This document shows, one piece after another, positions 1-6,854 of a DNA stretch of 10,622 nt (its first letter is position 1; each line of letters begins with the position of its first letter). The translations under genes were made by a program, and so were the position numbers. The notes beneath the pieces are model-generated. The model was not told where the DNA came from, did not search any database, and saw only the letters and a list, made by a program, of their open reading frames with translations. The stretch lies in NCBI GenBank assembly GCA_015039465.1, contig MU130224.1:648682-659303 (forward strand), read 5' to 3'. The stretch comes from Phlegmacium glaucopus (Eukaryota > Basidiomycota > Agaricomycetes > Agaricales > Cortinariaceae).

Positions 1-1
1 C

Positions 2-883
2 AAAAGATACGGACTACCAGACAAAGCTATCTCCGACCGTGGCCCCCAATTTGCCTCCCACGTCTTTCGGGAATTAGGACGACTTCTTGGCATCAACCTA
101 GTCATGAGCACAGCCCATCACCCACAGACAGACGGCGCTACCGAAAGAGCAAACCAAGAAATTGAAGCTTATCTATCTATCTTCTGCGCAAATAACCCAG
201 ACCAATGGCGACAATACCTCCCTACCCTCGAATTCTCTTACAACACCAAACCACATGCTACACAAAAAGAATCCCCTTTATTCCTTCAAATGGGTTACAA
301 TCCAACCGCTATCCCCACTGCATTCCCAAGAACCAACATCCCTGACACCCAAGAACGCCTTATCAATCTCCAAGAAGCACGGAAAGAAGCTAACGCAGCC
401 CATGAACTCGCACGACAAGTCATGACTGAACGTATTACCCGAGGCTTCACCCCATTCAAAATAGGAGATAAGGTGTGGCTAGAATCACGATACCTTAAAC
501 TACGATACGAAACCAAGAAAATGGCACCTAAGCGAGAAGGACCCTTCAAAGTCATAGAAGTTCTAAGCCCCCTCAGCTACCGCTTGGAATTACCTCACTC
601 CTGGAAAATTCACCCAGTCATTCATATCACGCTACTCTCCCCTTACAAGACAAATGAAGTCTATGGCGATAATTTCCCACAACCACCTCCTGACCTTATC
701 GAAGGCCAACCGGAGTACGAAGTCGAGTCAATAATTTCCCACAGACAACAGGGAAGAGGATACGCTTTCCTTATAAAATGGAAAGGATATTCAACTGCAG
801 AAAACACCTGGGAACCCGAACGAAATGTCACCAATTCACAAAACCTTCTTCAAAGTTACAAAAATCGACACCGACTCCAGTAA
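2..883 (+). CDS. Ty3/Gypsy chromovirus polyprotein, C-terminal end (integrase core, GPF module, chromodomain), partial
   Basis: This is the 3' end of a retrotransposon pol gene, open from the window's left edge (codons in phase from base 2) to a stop at 881-883. It encodes the second half of the integrase, which inserts the cDNA into the genome. The second catalytic Asp lies in SDRGPQF and the Glu in TDGATERANQ, with exactly 35 residues between them, as in the D,D(35)E family. A GPF motif (KREGPFKVIEV) follows. The C-terminus is a chromodomain running from YEVESIIS to about LLQSYKNRH, with aromatic-cage candidates Y, W (IKWKGY) and W (ENTWEPE). Chromodomains of this type are known to steer integration to histone-marked chromatin. 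Gag, protease, RT and RNase H would lie upstream, outside the window. No stop or frameshift is seen in this part, so the copy may be recent. Confidence 0.93.
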   Translation, partial: KRYGLPDKAISDRGPQFASHVFRELGRLLGINLVMSTAHHPQTDGATERANQEIEAYLSIFCANNPDQWRQYLPTLEFSYNTKPHATQKESPLFLQMGYNPTAIPTAFPRTNIPDTQERLINLQEARKEANAAHELARQVMTERITRGFTPFKIGDKVWLESRYLKLRYETKKMAPKREGPFKVIEVLSPLSYRLELPHSWKIHPVIHITLLSPYKTNEVYGDNFPQPPPDLIEGQPEYEVESIISHRQQGRGYAFLIKWKGYSTAENTWEPERNVTNSQNLLQSYKNRHRLQ

Positions 884-1958
884 AGATAACAAAGAAAATA
901 TCCCCCCTCTGACTACTCCTTCCATGACTCCCTCGTCAATAACCCCCTCATCCACTTCCACTCTTAGTACTACTGCCTCCCTTGCTACTATCCTCGAGAA
1001 CGAACCCCTCAATGTCCACACTACATTCCTTGCTACGCAATTCCCACTCCCCCCATCCTCTCCTGCAAGTTCTACTATTACCAATCAACAATTCAGAATT
1101 CAAGATATAATCCAAATATTCGACTCTCAATTCCCCACATATTCCCATTATCAAACCTACATACGAGACCATCTTCGAGACTGGACCCATGACTCCGACT
1201 TTAAAACATTCGACATCGCCTACTGCCACCATCGACTAGTACTTCCGCAAGCCAATACTTTAGAAAAGATGGCAGCAAGCCTTATCAAAATGGCACAAGA
1301 ACTACGACAAACAAATGCGACCCAAGAACATAATATCCGACAACTCATTCCTCGCCTTGAAATCAACGGATTAAGTAAACGAATCGAACAGACCCTGACC
1401 CTAACAATCCCAACTGTCAACCTTTGGATCCCCGCTCCCCCTAACTCCCCTGTCACTTTCCCAAACAACATTCTTCTTAACAACCCCTCCGAAGAAACTG
1501 GAACTCGTATCCGTCCTCAACCACTCACTCGACAACCGTCTGAAGCCAATATCCCTATTATCCGATCCATCCCATACACGACACGAGCACCCACTAGCCG
1601 ACCAAAATGCTTTCAATGCGGTACCCTTGGACATCGCAAACAAGAATGCGGTGCCTACAGATGCCCCTCTTGTAAACGGGTAGCCCCTGGACACTGGCCC
1701 AGCAATTGCCCCAAAAACAAAGAAGAAGACAAAGCCCCTCTCCCCAAACGACGACGACAAGAACCAGAACACTGTGCCAATTGTCGACTCCCCCTCTTCT
1801 ATGATCATGTCGCCTGGTGCCGAGGACAGACGGATGGTAACACCTGCAGATGCAAATCTAAAGCCAAAAAGGAAGAAGATTGTGATCCCGACATTTACGG
1901 AACTGGATTCTACGATGTTGACGGAGATGAAGACGGTAACCTTACCGGAGAACACTGA
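825..1958 (+). CDS. Zinc-knuckle protein encoded downstream of pol in the Gypsy element
   Basis: This 377-aa ORF overlaps the end of pol by 59 bases in the +1 frame. The N-terminal 80 residues are Ser/Thr/Pro-rich, with a KEN tripeptide at residues 23-25. The middle, about 90-200, is a helical region I cannot assign. Residues 262-275 form a CCHC knuckle (C-x2-C-x4-H-x4-C, KCFQCGTLGH). A second variant knuckle lies at 280-295 (C-x2-C-x6-H-x4-C) and a third Cys/His cluster at 317-332. The tail is acidic and Gly-rich (YDVDGDEDGNLTGE). CCHC knuckles normally sit in Gag nucleocapsid, upstream of pol, so this is an extra nucleic-acid-binding ORF or a displaced nucleocapsid. I recall similar knuckle proteins with this tail in Agaricomycete genomes, but this is memory and not a search. 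Translation could use the ATG at 825, reinitiation, or +1 frameshifting from pol. Confidence 0.8.
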   Translation: MSPIHKTFFKVTKIDTDSSKDNKENIPPLTTPSMTPSSITPSSTSTLSTTASLATILENEPLNVHTTFLATQFPLPPSSPASSTITNQQFRIQDIIQIFDSQFPTYSHYQTYIRDHLRDWTHDSDFKTFDIAYCHHRLVLPQANTLEKMAASLIKMAQELRQTNATQEHNIRQLIPRLEINGLSKRIEQTLTLTIPTVNLWIPAPPNSPVTFPNNILLNNPSEETGTRIRPQPLTRQPSEANIPIIRSIPYTTRAPTSRPKCFQCGTLGHRKQECGAYRCPSCKRVAPGHWPSNCPKNKEEDKAPLPKRRRQEPEHCANCRLPLFYDHVAWCRGQTDGNTCRCKSKAKKEEDCDPDIYGTGFYDVDGDEDGNLTGEH

Positions 1959-2083
1959 ATCATGCGATAAGAACATTCCTATTTATATATTCATGACTCC
2001 TCTCTATTTCTGACTCTATCTCTCCCTATAAGAAGAACTCGCAATTCATCTTCTTCTTTCTCATCATCGGTCTCTCTTTCATC
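1959..2083 (+). promoter_or_regulatory. Promoter-like, pyrimidine-rich leader ahead of the BTB-like ORF
   Basis: The gap between the zinc-knuckle ORF and the next ORF holds AT-rich stretches (TATTTATATATTC near 1980; CTATAAGAAG near 2026). A long CT-rich tract follows, from about 2047 to the ATG at 2084. Pyrimidine tracts just upstream of transcription and translation starts are common in filamentous fungal genes. This suggests the downstream ORF has its own internal promoter rather than being read from the LTR transcript. This is inference from composition only. Confidence 0.4.
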
Positions 2084-2689
2084 ATGCCTCTCGCACCTGC
2101 TGCCCCTATCACCACTGCCCATATGAACTTCAATACCGCTACTGCTATGCGAGAAGATATCGACCAATTTCACGATTACGTCGAAGAAATCACGCCTGAC
2201 AGTGGAATCCCCATTTTCCGACCTGGTCAACTTCCCCCTGTACTTCGTATTGCAGGTGGTCATCTATTCTTTCAAACCGAACACATTCGTTTCATAGTCC
2301 ATCGATATTTCTTTGACCGAGAATCTATATGGCTCGCAGAACGGATGACAACCATCGACAAAGACCTCGCCGACGGACAGACCGAAGCACAATCCAAGAA
2401 TCGAGGAACCAATATATTTGACGCCATCGAACTTCCCGGAATCACAGCCCAACAATTCGCCTCTCTTCTCTGGGTTATCTACAACCCCCGTTATGGAAGC
2501 CATCAAGCCGATACTCGAACGTGGAAAGACATCAATACTGCCGCCCAAGCACTCAAGATGGCGCAAATCCGTACCCTTTCCGAACATAAGATCAAAATCA
2601 CCCAACGACTTGACCAACAACAAGAAGAACAACAAAGGAAAGACTTAGCCGAATACTTCGAAAATAACAAAATCGAGGACGATCTTTGA
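2084..2689 (+). CDS. BTB/POZ-like protein carried inside the Gypsy element
   Basis: This 201-aa ORF lies between the zinc-knuckle ORF and the LTR. Residues about 55-170 resemble the BTB/POZ proteins that are abundant in basidiomycetes. They show a GGHLFF strand, then FIVHRYFFDRES (the 'held in the mouth of the fold' segment), FDAIELPGITAQQFASLLWV, VIYNPRY, TWKDINTAAQALKM and IRTLSEHKI. BTB domains dimerise and often act as adaptors, for example for Cullin-3 or in chromatin proteins. Residues about 168-196 are Gln/Glu-rich and predicted by eye to be a coiled coil (RLDQQQEEQQ). Cellular BTB genes are not a normal part of Ty3/Gypsy elements, so this looks like captured cargo or a lineage-specific accessory gene. 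No introns, stops or frameshifts are seen. The start is the first ATG after a CT-rich leader. The BTB call is recognition by eye; the role in the element is unknown. Confidence 0.68.
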   Translation: MPLAPAAPITTAHMNFNTATAMREDIDQFHDYVEEITPDSGIPIFRPGQLPPVLRIAGGHLFFQTEHIRFIVHRYFFDRESIWLAERMTTIDKDLADGQTEAQSKNRGTNIFDAIELPGITAQQFASLLWVIYNPRYGSHQADTRTWKDINTAAQALKMAQIRTLSEHKIKITQRLDQQQEEQQRKDLAEYFENNKIEDDL

Positions 2690-2706
2690 AGCTAACGACG
2701 GGCTAA

Positions 2707-3133
2707 TGTTATGAATATCTGGTATACGCATATCTTCATCCACCCCTTTTCTTTCCTTTATACGCTACTCCCCCATTATCCTTTCGTTACCCTATGCCCT
2801 GACCCCTTGCCCTATGCCTTCGTTGTACTATACATAGCTATCGCTCCCGATTCCCTTATCGCTGACTCGTACTGACTCGTATTCCCAGCACGGACCATTT
2901 CCTTATCATTGACTCGACCTCCTAGTATATAAGAGCCATACCCATAGCTATGGATCCCTAGTTTAGACCTTTGTACCAATACGGTTCTAATCTATCCTGC
3001 TTGATACTGGACAATGCCGCTGATATTCGAACGTGAGCGCAAGCCACGACCCTGCTATCTGGTTCATTGATCCCTGAATCATGTTTACGTTAGCATAAGT
3101 TGTTTCGACTCTGACTCCTGCCGCTCAAGACTC
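2707..3133 (+). mobile_element. Probable 3' LTR of the Gypsy element
   Basis: The sequence begins TGTTATGAATATC 17 bases after the BTB-like stop codon, just after a weak purine stretch (GAAGCTAACGACGGG). It contains no coding frame. A TATA box, TATATAAG at 2926-2933, marks a probable U3/R promoter with transcription starting about 25-30 bases downstream. The right end is uncertain: the last bases before the adenine tract are CTC at 3131-3133, and the final TCA could be read as the LTR terminus. Only one LTR is in the window, so the boundary cannot be confirmed by comparing the pair. No clear 5-bp target duplication is visible because the left end is outside the window. Confidence 0.6.

Positions 3134-3161
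<28 letters not shown>
3134..3161 (+). repeat. Uninterrupted A28 tract at the end of the Gypsy LTR
   Basis: Twenty-eight consecutive adenines directly follow the LTR sequence. The sense orientation (A on the element's coding strand) and the abrupt junction resemble a poly(A) tail copied from mRNA, but a simple mononucleotide repeat is also possible. Confidence 0.9.
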
Positions 3162-3164
<3 letters not shown>

Positions 3165-3233
3165 ACGTGTTATATGATGCATGATGCATGTCGCAAAGGG
3201 ACATGTTATATGATGCGTGATGCGTGATGCATA
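3162..3233 (+). repeat. Two-copy 36-bp direct repeat with ATGATGC motifs
   Basis: Unit 1 (3162-3197) starts GGGACGTGTTATATGATGC and unit 2 (from 3198) starts GGGACATGTTATATGATGC. They differ at a few positions, and unit 2 has an extra GATGC copy. Inside the units the heptamer TGATGCR repeats. Their origin is unknown; they lie immediately after the A tract. Confidence 0.75.
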
Positions 3234-3278
3234 GGTAAATGGTTTTAGAGTCAGGAGGTAAAGGCAATCATAGTTAAG

Positions 3279-4110
3279 TTAGTTAGGGTTCTTAAAAGGG
3301 CCAAATGAGAATAGAACACTGACCTCTTTTATTGAGTTTGTTTGTTCCACATCTAGTACCTCCCTGTGAATGGTTTGAAGGAGGTTTTTGTTGATAATGG
3401 CAATGTTGAAAGCATTGTTCTGCTTGGGTTGGTCATGCCAATTGCAACGTGCTCTTGCCTGATAAATAAGTAAGGACCATTCCCCAAAAGGCCGGTGACG
3501 GTATGTATGTGTTTCGAGGTTCATGAAGAAATGTGCCAGCGCAGTGATATGCTTTGCAGGCCAATGATTGGCGAGATGTTGAATGAGTGTGGTCCTGGCA
3601 ATTGTCATCTGTCGCCAAGGAAAGGTCTACATCTTGTAACACATTCCTTGATGCCTTAAGAGACGAGACTGGACGTAAGGACAGCATTTCATCAAATTTA
3701 GTGAGACCAAATGTGTCGTCCAGTTGAGTGCGCTGATTCATCGATGCATCTGTACAACCTTCCTGTGAAAAATACCACAATTCAATGAAGTCGAAATCAT
3801 CTAAACGCCAAAGTGCATAAGCAGCAGGTCAAGGCAAAATAAAGTCGTCAATTGCCTGCTCGGCGTTGAAATCATTCATTTCGGGTTTTTTCCCCCCTAT
3901 CTCACACTGTTCAATTTCGATCTCCTTCTTCTTCAGTGCCTGAACTTCTCTTTCCTGTTCCTCAGCTATATTACGGGCTTCATCTAGAGCCCGTGTATCC
4001 TCTTGGACTTGTAAATTCCAGGCTGCAACTCTTTCATCATGTGTATCTGACCTAGTCTGTTTCTGATGGTTGGGTTGACAAGGGACCTCAACCTTCGGCG
4101 TTTTCGGGCA
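3279..4110 (-). pseudogene. Degenerate ELWYF-family hypothetical protein gene (one nonsense codon, one frameshift)
   Basis: On the minus strand an open frame runs from 4110 downwards. It encodes a charged coiled-coil stretch (EEQEREVQALKKKEIEIEQ), then KKPEMNDFNAEQ, a TGA at 3829-3831, and AAYALWRLDDFDFIELWYFSQEG. It continues through FGLTKFDEMLSLRP to about 3605. There the family similarity jumps to another frame (LANHWPAKHITALAHFFMNL, YQARARCNWHDQ, FNIAIINKNLL) and ends at a TAA at 3279. That is one in-frame stop plus one frameshift near 3600-3608. Proteins with the ELWYF(T/S)xEGC motif followed by a GExxLLxYQARxRxxWHD-like segment are, as I recall, a multi-copy family of unknown function in Agaricomycetes, often among transposable elements. 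The 5' end is missing or lies beyond a splice site; the frame closes at 4111-4113. The TGA could derive from CGA by a C-to-T change. Confidence 0.72.
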
Positions 4111-4200
4111 TCACGTGAGGCATTTGATGCCAAGTGAATGTAATTTAAATTTACGCGTCAACATGCCTCAATCTTTCCCGTAAAGATATGAACGCGCCCT

Positions 4201-4245
4201 AAGACTTTACACTCACCCACCAGTCCGATCAGAATCCGATCGGAC
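4201..4245 (+). repeat. Left terminal inverted repeat of the KDZ element
   Basis: CTTTACACT at 4205-4213 is followed by CAGTCCGATCAGAATCCGAT and a CGGACTC. The same order of motifs appears reverse-complemented at the right end (9385-9429) and again, in this orientation, at 9715. Identity to the right end is imperfect, but CTTTACACT is exact. Confidence 0.75.
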
Positions 4246-4273
4246 TCCGAGTAGTCCAAGTAAAAACACCAAA

Positions 4274-4420
4274 AGTCCGAGTCCAGTCCGAGTTCAGTCC
4301 GAGTCCAGTCCGAGTCCAGTCCGAGCTAAGTCCGAGTTGAGTCCGAGTCCAAGTAAAAAAATTATTAGCTCAGACTCAGCTCGGACTCAGCTCGGACTCA
4401 ACTCGGACTGGACTCGGACT
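4274..4420. repeat. 11-bp phased subterminal array in inverted halves (7 x AGTCCGAG, then 5 x CTCGGACT)
   Basis: AGTCCGAG recurs every 11 bp at 4274, 4285, 4296, 4307, 4318, 4329 and 4340. After an AT-rich spacer (4351-4368) its reverse complement recurs at 4369 (as CTCAGACT), 4380, 4391, 4402 and 4413. The two halves can pair into a stem of about 55 bp. The period, close to one helical turn, puts every copy on the same face of the DNA, as expected for cooperative transposase binding sites. The function is inferred. Confidence 0.88.
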
Positions 4421-4536
4421 CAGATCAGAATCCATCTAAGTTAATATTCAAAGTAAATTCCAATCATATTTTTCAAGTCAAAGTATACAAAAATGTAACA
4501 TTATATTTATACAGACTACAAACTAATAGTTAGTTA

Positions 4537-4626
4537 TCCCTGTCACCATCACTGTCACCACCACCACTGTCATCATCCCTGTCACTGTCACTGTCACTGT
4601 CACCATCACCATCATCATCACTGTCA
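4537..4626 (+). repeat. TCACTG/ACC-type microsatellite encoding the acidic tail of the transposase
   Basis: Imperfect CACTGT and CATCAC units, including four consecutive CTGTCA repeats near 4579-4602, encode the Ser/Asp/Gly-only C-terminus on the minus strand (DSDSDSDRDDDSGGGDSDGD). Slippage in this tract would change tail length without breaking the frame when whole codons are gained or lost. Confidence 0.75.
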
Positions 4627-4772
4627 CTTCCAACTCTTTTCTTTATCTTTGCAAGAACATGTCTTGTATGATAAAAAAGCATTGCATGTAAGAACCAATT
4701 GAAATTTCCAGGTTTCATGCATTTAAGTATTGACTCATATCCACCAAGCCAGGAGTTTAATTGTTCACATGC

Positions 4773-4829
4773 CTTAGATATAAACAAATATTAAGAAAGT
4801 TTTGGTCTAAAAATAAAACTTGTACACAC
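4773..4829 (-). other. Intron in the KDZ transposase gene
   Basis: The donor reads CACAG|GTGTGT and the acceptor TCTAAG|GCATGTG on the minus strand, length 57 bp. Splicing restores NTQ-ACEQLNSW in frame, as expected for this protein family. Without splicing the frame ends at 4791. Confidence 0.85.
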
Positions 4830-6854
4830 CTGTGTATTAAATGCTCTTTTATAATATGGTTTCCCTTTTTTATCATGTGCCACAACTACAAGATTTGGGG
4901 CAGAACCATTTGTTGGGGCAGGATTACACCATTTTCGACACAACTCATCTGTTACTTGATGATTTGTATAGTGATATGAGTCCACAATGAAACGACTAGT
5001 ATTTTTCCATTCATCCCATTTTCCACTTGCAATACAGTGTCGAAGTACAAGACATGCTTTGTCAATGCATATATAGTCTGGGCGGGACTCTTCTGTGGGA
5101 TAGGCTGACTCCAGAAATGCCATAATATGTGTTGGAGACTCTGACTTGGCAAATTTTGTCCAACCAATCACAACACCACAAGGGGCAGTAATGGTTTCCA
5201 CACAGTAAAATCGAGCAGGTCTAAAATAGTTTGCTCTTTGAATTTCAGGTACATCTTGATCATGAGGCTGATAAGCTCTTCCTGATACTGGGCTCCAAGG
5301 CAAATTTTCATTAGGCCTTTGAAGCATTCTTCGCACACCAGCCATATTATGCTGATGACTATTCTGAACATGTTTGTTCCATTGACCTTGATGCTCTTCA
5401 CATGCCTGTGTTGTGTTTATTTTATTATTCTGACAACCACGCACACGGCATTTAGCTCCAAATTCAATCTCATGATTGGCACAGAAAGCACCTCCTCGAT
5501 AATTGTCAAGATCAGCTGTACAATTATCAAAAGCACAATGAGTTGGTCCCATAACAATTCCATCTAAAACAACCATTTTGACAGGAGATTGTTCCAGTTC
5601 TTGTGATACTGATTGTGATACTGATGTACCTTGTTGTTCAGTTATAGTTGTGTTTGGATCAAGCATTGTATCAGCAGTTCTTTTGTATATCTGAGTACAT
5701 TCTGAGCACACATGTCCTTGAGCAGCTCAAATAAATCCTTTTTCACCCAAGCATGAAAATGCTTCAATTGTAACATCTTCAATGTTCAACTTGTCTTTCA
5801 GCTCTAGGTCCAAGTTAGATGCAGCACTGATAGTACAAATAGATTCCTGAACAAATGACTGCCAAATCTGACGTTGAGTAACCTTCACTTTAGCTGTTCC
5901 AAAACTATTATTCCAATACTCAGTGTAAGCTGCAGCAGAAGCATGAAAGCTATACATTCCACTCAGAACAGCATTTGAAAATTCTCGGTCAACCCAAGTG
6001 CTCTGCCCAACTTTGAGATATTTAGCAGAATTCAAGTAAAGTCTGTTCCAATCACCCCCATCATCTATAAACCATTCATGGTCTGCTGAATAAGTTGTTT
6101 TACAACTAAGACATCTGCCAGTAAGTACTGGAACATTCTGAAAATTCTTTCTGCCTTTGATCAGATTTACTTTTGGTATATCTCGATCTCTAATATACTA
6201 CTATAAAGAACATGGATTGCACTTTAAGGATTGGCAGACAATAGCATCAGGGCAAATCACAAGAACAGGCTCTATTTCATCATGGGAAACTGATTTCAAT
6301 TTTCCTTTGAATTTACCCTTTTTATTGTAGGGAAACAGACCCAACAGCTTAGCCAAACTGTCAAGCTTTTTCCCAAGTGAAAAAGCAATTTGGTCTTCAT
6401 TAAAAGGCCTTTCAGACCTTTTGAACAGTGTTTGAGTCTCCTCCTCTAATTGGTATGTAATTGCCTTTGCCAGAGCTTTCATCCAACTAGAAACCTGTAC
6501 AGTATTTTCCTCATCATATACAGGATTTTGTTGCCGAGCGTGTAATGAGAGCAGTTCAGGATTTTCTGTCATTGTAAACAGAAGAACAAGAACTGTTGCC
6601 AGGGACACTTGAGAGCTAAAGTGTGAGAGAATAAATTCACTAAAGACCTTGAAGGTCAAATCAGAAAATGATTGTTTCTCCACATTAGGCATAGCAGTCA
6701 CAGTTGGCAAAAATAGACAGATGAGGGATAGTAGCCAAAGAACTTGAAATTGAAACAACATCTTTAAAGTAGATGTGATGAAGCTAAAGACTTTGAAACT
6801 ATTGTACAGAAAAGCAATTTGAACTTTTACATGAAAAAAAAAATCATACTAAGC

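Larger units (their letters stand above)
4530..6761 (-). pseudogene. KDZ transposase with CxC5 and CxC6 cysteine clusters, broken by three in-frame stop codons
   Basis: One reading frame runs from 6761 to 4830. It splices over a 57-bp intron (4773-4829, GTGTGT...AAG, joining ..FNTQ to ACEQLNSW..) and ends at 4530. Numbered from the first Met, the helical N-terminus (about 32-165) is followed by CxC5 (Cys 170, 176, 181, 184; then 217 and 220, His 228) and CSEC at 352-355. CxC6 spans about 409-457. Candidate catalytic acids are D400 (VVLDGIV), D567 (ICIDKAC), D594 (IVDSYHY) and E647 (ACEQLNSW). The His/Cys between them (H597, C608, C612) would be a zinc insert. The tail is an acidic Ser-Asp run. 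TAG TAG (6198-6203) and TGA (5727-5729) interrupt the frame, each explainable by C-to-T from CAG, CAG and CGA. Apart from these, the frame and family similarity continue. The start may instead be Met 24 (6692), because the first 23 residues look like an unrelated hydrophobic leader. The start lies 93 bp past the end of the accessory gene. Confidence 0.85.

Noticed and set aside
1401..1976. 191-aa minus-strand open frame
   Set aside because: It is antisense to the zinc-knuckle ORF, with no recognisable motif, and the plus-strand frame has clear CCHC clusters.
3162..3240. Direct repeats considered as a CRISPR-like array
   Set aside because: There are only two adjacent units, no spacers, and the context is eukaryotic.
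4111..4170. Inverted repeats TGAGGCAT/ATGCCTCA and CATCACGTGATG as a small MITE
   Set aside because: The arms are only 8-12 bases and no target duplication is visible; could be chance or a regulatory palindrome.
4761..4979. 72-aa plus-strand frame rich in aromatic residues and Cys
   Set aside because: It is antisense to the transposase catalytic region and its intron.
6693..6761. Signal peptide at the transposase N-terminus (LWLLSLICLFLPTVTA)
   Set aside because: The protein family is nuclear, and family similarity seems to start after Met 24; the hydrophobic leader is probably translated only if the upstream ATG is used by mistake.
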